From: Hirudo medicinalis
Lineage: Eukaryota; Annelida; Clitellata; Hirudinida; Hirudinidae
Length of the DNA: 64,000 nucleotides
Assembly: GCA_011800805.1 (NCBI GenBank)
Contig: MPNW01000002.1
Span: 150,249 to 214,248, forward strand
Reading direction: 5' to 3'
Shown here: positions 24,497-51,380 of the stretch, in pieces
Layout of the letters: every line of letters starts with the position of its first letter
Numbering within the stretch: the first letter of the stretch is position 1
The notes under the pieces: generated by a model
Databases searched by the model: none
Told to the model about the DNA's origin: nothing
The model's input: the letters and a program-made list of their open reading frames with translations, nothing else
Program-made: the position numbers and the translations under genes

Positions 24497-27071
24497 ATGT
24501 CGGGAATAACAAAATCTGGCAGAGTAAGTTGTAACGTAGTTTCTATGGAATATTTTATTAAAGTAATAATAAGTACCTACTCCTATAGGTAGTGAAAAAA
24601 TCTGCTAAGATAATGGAAATGGAGAAAATGGATGACTTTGATGAATCTGTAGACAAAAGAAAAAGGAAGAAGTGCGCCAACGTAAAGAACAAATTTAATG
24701 AAAGAAAAGTGAATTATGTAAATTCAGTTGACAAAGTTGAAGGCTTGACTTTCTCTGGTTTATATTTACTTAATATTTGCACAATTTTTATGCTCAAAAT
24801 TCTTTGTTTTCTAAAGTTTTTTATGATACTTTCAGTTGCCCCAATTGGGAGTGAATCGTCAGTTATTTCAGACAATACTGGAGATGAAGGTGTTGTCATG
24901 ATGGATGCCATTAGTGGCTCAGATTCAAACATTGGTGCTGAATACTACCTAGAAGAAAACATTTCCCATCAGGTATTCTCTTCTAATTATTACAAATTAA
25001 ATTCTATGCTAGGTATTAGCCATTAATCTTTATTAGGTTGAGGCCAGGCACAAACTGACTTCTATAAAACACAGCACTCCCACTGAGGCACAAGATTCTT
25101 TACTTGTATGTCCTCCAGATAGCCACGATGGTTTAAAACACAAAAAAGGTTTCATCTTATTTTTTGCTTTCAGTGTTTGATAAGATGAGACATTAATGAG
25201 AAATAATTTGAAATTTTTGTTGAATGAATTGTAAAGTAAAGTGAAAATACCTTGTTTTCAAGCTTTTTCTCTGGAATTGTAAGAGTTTTACAGGCCTAAA
25301 ATTTTATCTTTCAGCTTCAAAAAGGAAAGACAAAAAGCCTGATGTGGTAAGCTTTGTAACTGTTTCTTCAAAAGTACAAATTTACATCAAAACATAACCT
25401 ATTTATACCATTATTGTGATATAATTATGTGTTCAAAGCATGTTTCATGACTTAATTGAAAAGCCATTGATATATTGTTGATTTACTTGGAAACTTGAAT
25501 AGTTATTAGCATTCTTAAAGCAATGCTTCCATTACTCAAACAAACCAATGTCATCAAAATGCAAATATTTTAGCCTCATTTGTAATTGGTAAAAGTGTTC
25601 GTTGCTGTAATATTAATTGGCTTGCAGGTTGGCTGAATGGGTAGCATTCTTGCATGCATTGGTAATGGCCAGAGTCTTAATATGTCATGTTTGCAACCCA
25701 GCCTGCACCTCTAGGAAGTGCCCTTGGGTGGGGACGTTATATAATGGTAGAAAAGAATGGCAAAATACAAATACAGACATTGCCAGCCTTTCCAGCCTTA
25801 TCGATTTCATACTTGCTAAACACGACATAATTTATTTGAAGTTCATTGCATAGATTCTTTTGGGGTTCACTTTTATGGATTATTATTATTATATGGTTGA
25901 TTTACGACATATTAACAATTGGAGCCCCATTTGTTATGCCTAGTTTTTCATAGGTCCTTAGAAATACATTTAATTTGTACCTTTATGTTTATTTTGTATT
26001 CTAATGAATTCATGACTAAAGTATGTAAATGATGTGTGGTGCATTTATTCTTTAGAGGAAGCCATCGGCAGCTTTTATGGAATGGAGCAAATCTCAAATC
26101 AGCAACATGGCTGAAGAGCATCCTGATTGCGGTCTGTTTGAAATTATGGAATACAAAGTTGAAGAATAAATTCTCATGTTGTTAAATTCTCAGACATGAA
26201 TCTTCTGCAGGATCAGTTGGTGGGTTTTTGGAGATGTATTTCTGCCAAAGAAAAAATGGTTTGCTACCTCTTTGCCAGAACCATGATATGCATTGATTTG
26301 AAAAGGGCATTTCATTTAGAGATGGCATAGGAAAGCTCAAAGAAGTGGAGAGGTTGTTGATCATGAACAAGAAGACATTCTTTTTGAAGTGAGTGTAGTC
26401 TAAAGTGACTAGTGTCAGTTTGTCAATGGTTTCTCAAGCTTTATTCAGAGTTGTAGTTTAATCAAATTATTGTCATTAGAGAGTTTCCAAAAGATTAAAG
26501 ATATTTTTTCAGAAAGCTTCCTTGGGTCCTGTTGATATTGCTGCTCATTTTAGCTTGATTGGCGATTCTTTGGTCAATCTTGGAACAAGACTACAAGAAC
26601 ACAAAGTGCACAACTTAACTTTGTTGTATTCCATAAATCATTTATGATATTGAGGATAATGGTTTTTTGACAGCTCAACTTATTCCAATGCAACATTTAT
26701 AAATTGTGAGAGATGCTTTAATTATGACATTACCAGATAAGTGTTTGACATCACATCAAAACGAGTGACTCATTTATCCCGTGTGTTATGCATTAATGGC
26801 TAATGATAATATTTTAAGATAGCATTTGACCATGATTATCACCACCAACTGTTGCCATAGCTATCACCATTCAGTTTAACTATACTACATAACACTGTAA
26901 CAGGGTAAAGTGCCTCTGGAAGGAAACCTGTCAATTCTACTTGATTCACTGCTGTCATCCCTTAGCCTGCTGATGGCCCTAACAAACAGCCTGCCAGCAT
27001 TGCATGGCAGTACTCATGATCTCCACCTAGATACAATAGATAAATTGAAGGGATTTTTTGAAGTTGGATGA
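24497..27071 (+). CDS. HMGXB4: HMGXB4-like HMG-box protein (10 exons, 315 aa)
   Basis: Exons: 24497-24523, 24589-24757, 24836-24972, 25037-25148, 25315-25346, 26056-26131, 26194-26258, 26320-26388, 26513-26605, 26904-27071; all join in frame. The N-terminal half is Lys/Ser/Asp-rich, probably disordered and nuclear (KRKRKK). An HMG box spans about residues 160-215: RKPSAAFMEWSKSQISNMAE, then DQLVGFWRCISAKEKMRWHR. The C-terminus carries the diagnostic HMGXB4 module: GPVDIAAHFSLIGDSLVNLG and NLSILLDSLLSSLSLLMALT, matching the vertebrate IDVAAHLQLLGESLSLIG and SVLLDSIICALGPLACLTTQ segments. Vertebrate HMGXB4 has about 600 residues, so this is a short version. HMGXB4 is linked to NURF and to Wnt repression; its role here is inferred. 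The intron splitting the HMG box is only 61 bp. A SINE lies in the 25347-26055 intron. Confidence 0.88.
25623..25745 (+). mobile_element. tRNA-headed SINE in HMGXB4 intron
   Basis: Begins GCAGGTTGGCTGAATGGGTA (A-box-like TGGCTGAATGG) and contains ATGTTTGCAACCCAGCCTGC at the B-box position, followed by GAAGTGCCCTTGGGTGG. It matches the copies at 62301 (head and B box) and 37521 (B box and CGCCCTTGGGT). The 78-codon frame across it is fortuitous. Confidence 0.75.
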
Positions 27072-28110
27072 AACTATACCAATGGAATGAGCTGTTGCAG
27101 GTACAGTGAGCTTCTAACATAAATGTACTGACATCTCATAAAGAACTCTTTTTCTTCAGTTTGTATTTTTTGTTCATTAAGATTAAATTTTCTGTTTGAA
27201 GATTGTCTTTTGTCCTAAGCAAACATAAAATGATAGAAAAAAATCATAAGGTACTTTTACATAGAAATTGTTAAAACAAGTGAATCACATAAAACATTGG
27301 TAAGATTTACCAATAAATGTAAGATGTCTTACGTTGCTAGAGCGACATGTGAAAGAACTGAATCTTTAATCTTAAGCCACCTGAAAAATGTTATTACGAA
27401 TGTCTGCAATTATCTCAGGTTCAGTAGGAAATATTAAATATTGACTCAGGTAAAAGTCACCCATCTGGATACATTGTGATGCATGTTGGCGCAATATTTT
27501 CGGGAGAACGAAGTTGTTTGAAAACATCAATTCAACTCTAGAGAGCATACAAGCCTTATTTTTCTGCATTTTCGAAAGCCACACAAAGTTTCCTATGACG
27601 CTTTAGAAGCATATAAAATGTCTCATACAGGTATAGCATAAATATCTTTCTAATGTGTGGTCACGGTGTTTAAGTGTAGCATACTGGCAGCACATTCCCG
27701 CCTATCTCCAGCTCCCAACTCCGTCTGCGCGCTGTCGCAACTTGGCTTATGTCGAACAGGACGGCGTCCGCTATTTAATTTAAGAATTAACCAATAAACA
27801 GTAACTCAAACTATTTTTTCTGCTGTAGGCATTGGAACAGATATAAACAATAGTCCTTCCTCACACAAGGAGGACACGAAAACAAGATGGTTCTTTTAAT
27901 GGTCACATAAATAGGCACAAATAACAAATAAACCTTTTCATTCCATTTCTAAGTATAATAAAATAGGGTAACTATCAGCTTTCTTTACAAATAAAGACCA
28001 CTAAAAGACAGCATAACATCTGACATAAACGTCTGCCGAGTTCATGTCATTTGAAGTATGCATTAATTTCGTGACTGTTCATTGTTGTTAAAAATAAAGC
28101 GGATGTAAAG
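27072..28110. other. Convergent intergenic region between HMGXB4 and EGFR; weak ORF at 27372-27584 (-)
   Basis: Should contain both 3' UTRs. A minus-strand frame of 70 codons from the ATG at 27584 (MWLSKMQKNKACMLSRVELM ...) has a balanced composition and an in-frame extension upstream to about 27600. It could be a small gene, with the GC-rich patch at 27670-27770 as its promoter. I recognise no family and cannot place a clean upstream exon. Confidence that it is coding is low. Confidence 0.35.
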
Positions 28111-43377
<15,267 letters not shown>

Positions 43378-43909
43378 GAAGTTCAACTCCTCCATTTAAA
43401 CGTTGAATCCATGAATTATTTCAAGGACATCAGCACCGCTTGCAAGTCAAAAGTTGTTAAAGTTGTTGCCTCTCAGTCAACTACTACTCGACCAACTGCT
43501 ACTCAGTCAACTGCTCGCTATTCTCTCTCTCTCTCGACACCTTTTCTGACGCTATTTCGATCAACTTCGATTAACTTCGTTTAAACCATCGGATTTAATT
43601 TCTCAAAATATTTTGTTTTTGTTGATATTTTAAATACATAAATGTATAAGTTTATTAAAGTTAAAAAAGTTAAGATTTTTGGTAACGGAAAACAACATGG
43701 AGAGATGAGGAGGGACTATTTGTTTATTTATTAGAGATATTTTATCAAATTTTAAGAAAATTATTTTATTAAACTATCTTCAATTTTCAAGCAATTGATT
43801 GAACACCAATTATAAAACAGCCAAAAAAATTTTCAAATTCTGACTAATCACCAGAGGTCGACACTACACTCATGTGAATGAAATCTCAAAGTATTAATCT
43901 GTAACTTCC
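43378..43909. other. Intergenic between EGFR start and the unknown gene's 3' end
   Basis: Likely the EGFR 5' leader and promoter (a CTCTCTCTCTC tract at about 43523-43535) and the short 3' UTR of the gene ending at 43910. Both genes are on the minus strand. No coding signal. Confidence 0.55.
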
Positions 43910-46300
43910 TCAGTCGTAATAATGAGGGTCCTTGCGAGTTTTGCAGATGAGGTCCCTGACTTTACGACGAGTGTCACTCATTGGTGCCTTTACGTCCTTG
44001 TAGTTCTGTGTTAAGTGATGCTTCTCACTGAGTTCATCATTCATTTCAAATTTATTATTAATTATTATCCAATACATTTATTACTACTACTAATAATAAT
44101 ACCGTTTCATATTTACGACACATATCATCGTATGTGTATACAAGTGATAAAAGTGGTTCGAACCACAATAGGGCGTGGTGCATCCACAGCCACCGATGCA
44201 GAACGTGGTTTCCTTGCAGGTTGTGCTGAATAAGGAGCCTCTGAGAAGTGACTCCTTGACCTCCCTGACCTGAGATTTGATGGGGAGGTGTACTCGCCAC
44301 CAGTATGAAGTTTGTAGGTCGATCCATAAGTCGGAACCTGGTTTTAAGTTTTTTGATGCGTTGTTTTTGATTGCTGCCAATCAAATTGATTTAAAGTAAT
44401 TGCGGGTTTAATTGAAGCCTTCAAATAATAATTAAGTTTAATGATTAAATGGGATTCAAAAGAGAAAGTCTCTCTTCATAAACCGCTTAAACGTTCATCA
44501 ATTCAAACCGGTGGCTTTGCAGAGCGAGTCACATCGGTCGAAACGGTTGTGTTCAGTGCAGGTGTGGTTTGTCTGTAAAAAGCCATGGAGTAAGGACGCC
44601 TTGCCACGCTGGGGGACCTCACCACGCTGGAAGATCTCAGCACACTAGGGGACCTCGCCACCGATCTTGGAGCCTACAGACGATTTATCTTTATTTGCAC
44701 TTTTAATATTTAATAGTACTCTATCATGGGAATAACATTTATCCAAACACTAACATAATTTGTCAAAGGTCTGTAGACACTTGTGACGAAAGGGGTGTGA
44801 GAGATGGAGGGGGCTGGTGAAGGTGAAGCCACACGGGTGCTCAGCGAATAGGTAGGCTGGTAGTCACTCTTCGAAACAAAAAATGTAACATTCAAGCCAT
44901 TCACGGAGGATCATTTCAACATTTGGTTAAAAGCAGGAATTTGAGATTCAGGAAATGTTGTTATTTGTTAATTACATTGTAATAATGATTGTTAACAATG
45001 GAAACTGAAACATTGTTATTAAATGTTAGTTCATGAAATAATCATGCAAGATTTTGGATTGTTGGGACGATTTTAAGATGATTAGATGCTCTGCTATGCT
45101 CACATAAGTGCTGCTTGAAGTCCATCCAGAAGAACTTGGGGTCCAGGTGGGAGGTCGATACAAGTGTTGAGTGGCATAGGAAGGTGTTCCAGTGTAGGTG
45201 GAGTTATAATAACTCACACCTGGAGTGCTCCTTGAACGAAAACTGGGAGTGTACGAAGAGTACCTAGATGGAATGTTACTTATTTAAATATTTACTAATT
45301 AAGCCCTGATTAATCAAATAAGTAATAACCAGTATTATAGAATTAAAATTATTGATGGTTTAAGGAGATAATTGAAACAAATAGAAAAATAATCAGTGAA
45401 TACCTTGGCGATGAAGCCAGGAAGGCTTCAACTTCATCGTCCATTGAAGTTCGTTTTCTGGTTACCACTGGGCGAAGTCCATTGACCCAAGTTCGGCGTC
45501 TGATGTCGGTTGAGTAAGATCGTGGGTAGGAAGGCAGGGTTCGAGCAGATGAGCCATAGTTGTAATACGAGGGGACTCTGGCACGAGGGACATGGCCGTA
45601 GCCGACGGAGGTGTAAGGCACCGAATAGGTGGTGGTTGTCGTTTCGACTAAAGGAGGTGAGTAACTGGAATCCAATACGATCGGCGATGGCGGATGAACG
45701 CTGCTGAAGTACTGCAAAAAGAAAGTCCTCGTTAATAAATTGTTACAGATTTATAAATAATTTATTTTTAGCCTTTCTTGAGAATATGTTCACAGATTGT
45801 TTTATGTATATTTTATTTTAGGAGTTAATTTATGGCTTTTATGGTGTTTGTTTTTATTTATAAATAAATCACAACGTTCAACTTCACAAACCACTTTGCT
45901 GATGTTTCTCACCAAATCCCTCTCTGATCTCTTGTTTGAACCGATGATGTCATCAGTGTCCAAGAAGATTCTCGATGTCCTGTTGAGCAGCTGAGGCTCC
46001 AAATCGGAATCAAAGTCATCATTGAATTCCTCGACCCGATGTACATGAACTGGAGTGATTAATTATAAACTTGTAAATTATAACTTATAAATGCAAATAT
46101 CTAACGTGCAATTTCGATCTGCCATAAATAATTTTTATTTCATTAATTTTTACCGGGCACCGAAGCTCCTCTTTTTCCGGGGAATTCAGAGAAGTAAAGC
46201 TTCAAAAATGATTACAACGTCATTTTAGCATCTTGAAATGTAAATGCATAAAAATTAAAATGCCAATTAAAAGACCCACTGTTCTTCCTCTGAGGACCAT
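43910..46300 (-). CDS. Uncharacterised Ser/Tyr/Arg-rich protein (about 9 exons, about 430 aa)
   Basis: I do not recognise the family. The minus-strand model starts at the ATG at 46300 (exon 46300-46280, MVLRGRT), followed by LYFSEFPGKRGASVP (about 46200-46156), then VEEFNDDFDSDLEPQLLNRT (about 46047-45920). A long low-complexity middle is rich in Tyr, Ser, Pro and Thr (SYYNYGSSARTLPSYPRSYS near 45560; TYTGTPSYATQHLYRPPTW near 45170). An RSPSVxRS repeat lies near 44630, and the end is a charged block MSDTRRKVRDLICKTRKDPH followed by YYD and a stop. The two ends look conserved-type and the middle disordered; repeated SPS and RS sites suggest phosphorylation. No signal peptide or membrane helix. 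The junction of the last two exons is uncertain: the frame closes with a GTG|GTTCGA donor at about 44155 but not with the GTATAC donor downstream. Confidence 0.68.
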
Positions 46301-48519
46301 GTTTATTCAATTACTGCTTGTTTGTTTCTCTTTGTTACTCAACTCAATGAACTCGCCGATGCTGCCCAATTTTCCAAATATTCAACGTTATTCGAGAAAA
46401 TCCGTATATTAAAGTTAGAAATGGTCGAATTATGGATAAACATAAGACAACCTGTTGCCTCCTCAGGCACAAACTTTCTCCAAGCAATCCGACAACTCGC
46501 AAACTGAACTCCTCGCCAGTGCTGTTATAGCACCAGTTATTGCCTTCCTGAGCTGCTCGTGTTGGATGCTTGTTGCGAGCCAGCTAAATTCTTCGAGGGA
46601 TGTCACTCATAGTTACTATTATATTTATTATTACTTAACCATTAATCGGCCATAGTGCATTTCAACTACTTTGAATACGAGTTTTATGCTTCCTTCAAGG
46701 ACTTTGGCGTATTTCGGAAATATTGTGTTATGACAGAGGTTTGTCAAGCAAGTACTTTTACTATATATGGGATGAAAGACGATTAAAGATGGAAATGCAA
46801 TCCAGCCTGCGATGGATTGAAGGTAAAAGTGAATGACTTGCAGCTCCAACCAAGTCGTTGCTCGCTGGAGGCTCGCATAGCAGTTGCAAGGAGCATTTGT
46901 TGGTGTTTTTAAATTTTTTATGCATCAATTGGGTGCACGTTTGAAAATTGTTTTTAAAAACATTTGCTTTTAAGCGCATCAAGAAAATATTCTTATTACC
47001 AACCAGCAACATCTCGTTTTAATTTTTGTAGGACATTTATCATAGCAACTGAGCCTTGTTACTGTTTGGAATTAATCTAATTATTCATATTAATACTAAT
47101 TATAAATTACAATTAATGCATAGAATTTAATTAATTAATTGTCATCTTCACAGTAGTTACTCAACAAAAACATTCTCGTTGTAAATAGGCGAAAGTCATG
47201 TCAAATTGCACAAGTTATTCGCACTTACAATTGTGGGCATTCCTGACTAAGGAATGAATTCGAACAACCGAGAAAATAAACAAACGAGTGAATGATTAAG
47301 AATGATGCTGAGTCCATTCACGAAATGCTCCAAGATCCAAACATTGAGGCCAGTTCCATCAAAGGAATGTTTTGGAAGCTGCTTAAAGTCCGAAAGAATT
47401 CTCGTCTGAAAGAAATGGGTCGAAAGATTATGGAAAGATTTGTGGAAAAACAAGATTCCAGACTTTGGAAGGTGAAAAGAAGACATTTTTTCATTTCAAC
47501 TTTCAGCATCCCACGTCCTGGTAAACTAGGCAATGCTTTTTCAATTTTTTTCAAGATATTCTAATTCATAGACGATAGTTTATTTCGTTCTCTTTCGGTT
47601 TTTTTATATTCATTTCAATTTAAAGTTTATCTAATTTCTATTTATTTAAAATTTCGAAAATATGATGTACCATACTTAGTCGTTCACGATGAAACTTGTT
47701 TCATTTCTCTTTTTTTTTGCTTGAAATTCTCCCGTGTGAATTGCCGATTAAAACATAATCTTTCTTAATAAATCATTGGAAATTTTTACAATAGAATTTT
47801 AAATGCATTGAAAAACACGCGAATATTTATGAGGTCTCGAATTAGAACAAATATTTTGTTTAACTTTATAAAAGATTCAGGCTTATCAAAAGTATTCAGG
47901 CGTTGGAATAAAAATATAAATTTAAAATAATATAAAACTAATAATTTATTAGATTGGACCAATCAAATTTTAAAATGGATAAATTAATTAACATTAGTGT
48001 TTTAAGACTTACAAATTAATATCACAATGTAATAACTAAACATTCAGTTTCTATAAAAGCGAATGTTTCGTCGAACATTTAGATAGCTTTTCACTCTGAT
48101 TTCTAAGACTTAAAACATTTTAAAACTTAGCTTAAAAATTGTTGAGAACTTAAAAATGTCTTTCCATTTGTTATTTGCTAGTATTTCCCACAAGATTTAA
48201 GCGGCACTGGGTTTGCCACTTAAAAATCTTGAAATTCTTTTCACAATCCCAGATTTTTGATTTTTTTTTAAACCACTTTATGGCGTAAAAGCCAAATTTG
48301 TTGCATCTTTATTCACTTCTCAATTTCAAACTAGAACTTGAGAGAATTTTAAACAGCCTTTAAAGGAATTATGCATTTGCCACATTTTAATAGATCATTT
48401 AAAAATTGTATAAATCATCTTTATTCTCTCAAAAAGGGAAGGGACCACTTCCGACTCCGCTAATCCATTTATTAACAGAATATTTACATCTTCACATTTG
48501 TAATTTTTTGGTAAAATAA
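46301..48519. other. Intergenic; no gene supported
   Basis: Upstream of the unknown gene. A plus-strand frame 47292-47564 (90 codons, MIKNDAESIHEMLQDPNIEA...) has a hydrophilic, protein-like composition but no recognised family and no neighbouring exon. The remainder is AT-rich without visible structure. Confidence 0.45.
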
Positions 48520-49420
48520 TGGGTAACGTCTTTGTTTTAAACGACGAAAGTCATCAACGACTGATTCAATATTTACATTTTTGGCATCGTCATGGAGAGA
48601 TGCAATTACAAGCACATCCCTCAGTCGCTGGTCGCCTCATCTGCTCCAGAGATATGTCTTCACTCGTTTCATGCAGCTAAAAAAACCGCTCGTTTTCCAC
48701 TGATGTCGCAGGCAATGTCAGGACAAGATCAAAAACTTTTAAGATCTCACTAAAGCCCTTTGGAAGATGATTCAATCATTTCCGATTCAAGAGTTTCACA
48801 GATGGTCGGGGATGATGCCTTTTCCCCCAATGATTGTAGAAAAGATATTGCCGAAGATAACTGGTTATTAAGTACAAATTCATCGATGCCACTTCCAGGA
48901 TAAAGTTTCACCAGTTCGGTAACTGAGCGATTCTGCAATTCTTCAAACAGTGAATTGACTGTTCCAAGAAACTTTTCAGCCTCAAGAAAACTGTGTAGAA
49001 ATGTCATTGAACGGATTCTTGTCAGTAATCCCTGAGCTTCTGCTGTCGCTAACCTGTTTATATCCTACAATGATAAGGCTTCCAGGTTATTAACAATGAT
49101 TTCAATCCTAAGTTGTACTTTGCATATTGAGCGATACCAGTAACACCATCGGGTTTCAGCTAATCTCTCAAGTTTTCAAAAAGTTTCAAAAACTTTTAAG
49201 TTGGCATCAACTTGTGCTCAAAGAAACAGTTCATGTCTTGGAACACTAACTGACAAGAACACGTAGATCGCTTGCAAGATGGAAAACATGTCAATGATCT
49301 CGGATATAATTTTAATCGTGTTGACCAAAAACTAGGCTGCGACATGGGCATGGCAGTGAATATGTATGACATGAGGAATCAAATTTTGTTCTTTTAATTC
49401 CAGCTGACTGTTTCTGATTC
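48520..49420 (-). pseudogene. hAT transposase (ZMYM1-like) remnant
   Basis: The minus strand reads, with interruptions: LIPHVIHIHCHAHVAA (about 49360), AIYVFLSVSVPRHELFL (about 49250), RLAETRWCYWYRS (about 49130), then 49007 to about 48760 open, then VFDLVLTLPATSVENERFF (about 48700) and CMKRVKTYLWSR, RLRDVLVIASLHDDA (about 48610). This is the order of hAT transposases of the ZMYM1/TTF-type group, ending in the hAT dimerisation region (LP.TS.E.ER.FS..KR.KTYLRS). A one-base frameshift falls within ERFF|SCMKR and several in-frame stops are present, so it is inactive. No terminal repeats were located. Confidence 0.75.
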
Positions 49421-50528
49421 CAGCTCCATTTCAGATTTTCTCTTAAACAAGTTAGACAATGTTGCCTTCTTTGACATTGTGTCTTTGACAGATGAAATGG
49501 CCAAAGTATGTGTTATGTTGCTTTGAAGCAATATAATCAAATTTTACATTTATCATCCAAACACCTCCCTAAGACAGTTAACCGTCGCCATAGGATTTCT
49601 TCCAAAGTTCTACGACAAGTGTTTTGGGAGCACATTTCGAATAGTCCGGTGGGGAACCATTGTCCCCCATCCCCCGAAACATCCCTGGTCGAAAGAAAAT
49701 GAGGAGATTCAATAATTAATGCGTTCTTTTTAAGGAACAAATATAAGCCAAAGTAATGGAAATAGGCATCCTGGGTGAAATTATAGGACCTGAATTCGAC
49801 TAAAACTTTAAGATTTGATAAAAAGACCAACTACTAAAATTATAAGAATGTATGAAATCTGTTTTAAACGAAAATATCATCAAATATTTTAGGCATCATG
49901 AAGTTTGTACATAAATAATCCTACTTGAAAAGCACTTAATTTGTACATAGTAAGTACATTCGGTTTGCAGAAGGTGGCATGATATGAGAATAAAATAAGG
50001 TAATTCTAGCAATTCCTTTCTTAAGTACAACAACGATATTGATGCCCAAAATATGTAAGTCTCTTTTCTTTTAAATGTCGTGTACTTATCCGCCAAATGT
50101 AAAGTATGGATGATGTGACTTATGAGCTATAACTGTTCCAATTTGTTACATGTATCTATTGATTAGAGAGTATTGGTGATGGGTTATCCCTTAATAGAAA
50201 TCTCATCCACGTAAAGCACTACTAATCTCCAATACCAAAAAAAACTTATTTAAGCTGTAAATTAAAAATTAAATGACTATTTCTCTGTTTTCTAATATAT
50301 CTGCTACCCCCATCAACAAATTTGATTGGATTATCTCTCACTCATTTCATTGTCGCTATTATGCATTGTATGTGACTTGTAAAGTTTATAAAGCCTATAT
50401 TTGAAACTGTTTGATTTACAGGTCTCATGTTTTTATTTATAAATTTCAGTTAATTATAAATAAGAAAACTAATAAAGCTATGTAAATTTGTTTGATAGTT
50501 TTTGATTTTTGCTTTATTTCATTTTAAA
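49421..50528. other. Intergenic; nothing recognised
   Basis: May include the 5' part of the hAT element. The minus-strand frame 49537-49830 has no recognised domain. The remainder is featureless AT-rich DNA. Confidence 0.45.
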
Positions 50529-50700
50529 AGTTCATCCAGCGCCTTCGAGGGGGGAGCAAGGGGCAAAGTGCCCAGGGGCAATTTTTCTGGACTCGACCGG
50601 GTTTTAAAATATTAAAATACATTACTACCACATCTTTTTTGCTTTTCCATTACCAAATATGACGTAACATAGGGGCCCGAAATTTCTGTCGGCGGCCCTA
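50529..50700 (+). repeat. Dispersed interspersed repeat, copy 2
   Basis: Matches the reverse complement of 6412-6546 over about 130 bp, including TTTGCTTTTCCATTACCAAA and GAAATTTCTGTCGGCGGCCC. It is preceded by a GC-rich stretch (GAGGGGGGAGCAAGGGGCAA). This orientation reads towards GGCGGCCCTA as one end. Confidence 0.65.
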
Positions 50701-50879
50701 AGTTCAATATTTTAGTTGCTAAATAGCGTTAAAAGAGTGTCGGTGCTGATCTTGTGTTTTATTTTTCTTTCTAATTCAAAAATTTTCTTGTCAATCGTTG
50801 CGAGAACAAACCGTTAAACATCTTCAGCAACTTCTGTATTTTGATTTGTTAACCTATGCTAAGTGTGGAACCCTTTTAG

Positions 50880-51380
50880 GCAGGGTCTAATTGACAAAAA
50901 TGAGGCAGTCCAGAAAAGGGCAACATGATTGATCACCGCATGCAGTCACCTCCCTCACAAAGAAAGATTAAAGTTTCTAAAGCTTCCTTCTTTAGTTCAC
51001 AGGAGTTGGAGAGCGGTCTTGATCATGTTGTACAACATGACTCATGGATTTGTGCCCAAGAGAACATGACCTGAAATTGTCAACTGCAATTGCTCATGGG
51101 GATTATTATTTTATTTTTTTAGTAATAGCGGTGGTGCGGGGTTGGAACTGCCTCCCAGAAGAAATGGTGAAGGCATAAAACACTTCTAACTTTAAATTTT
51201 TTTATATAATTTTTACTGTGACAGAGTTTTTACTGACAGTTTGTGACATTTGATCTTGTAGATTCGTTACTGTTTTGTCGCATTGTTTATTTTGATTTTG
51301 CATGCTTTTCATGCTGTTCATTATGTAATCCGGCGAGGGGGTCGCCCTTTCCGGTCATTAATAATAATAATATTAATAAA
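50880..51380 (+). mobile_element. LINE 3' end with AT-rich triplet tail
   Basis: Plus-strand blocks read KNEAVQKRAT, then ACSHLPHKERLKFLKLPSLV (about 50945-51005), and after a frameshift VVRGWNCLPEEMVKA (about 51130-51175) and YNFYCDRVFTDSL (about 51205-51240). This is the C-terminal consensus of Jockey/CR1-like reverse transcriptases (E.VQRRATK.I; RL..L.L.SL..RR; WN.LP). After a short GC-containing 3' region comes ATTAATAATAATAATATTAA at about 51357, consistent with a LINE tail. Dead: stops and frame changes. Confidence 0.65.

Noticed and set aside
24714..24932. Minus-strand 72-codon frame opposite HMGXB4 exons 2-3
   Set aside because: Antisense shadow of well-supported HMGXB4 exons.
25617..25853. 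78-codon plus-strand frame in the HMGXB4 intron
   Set aside because: It overlies a SINE; the frame is a by-product of the tRNA-derived sequence.
44150..44170. Palindromic GTGGTTCGAACCAC as a tRNA or operator-like element
   Set aside because: It lies within or at the edge of a coding exon of the 43910-46300 gene and has no tRNA fold around it.
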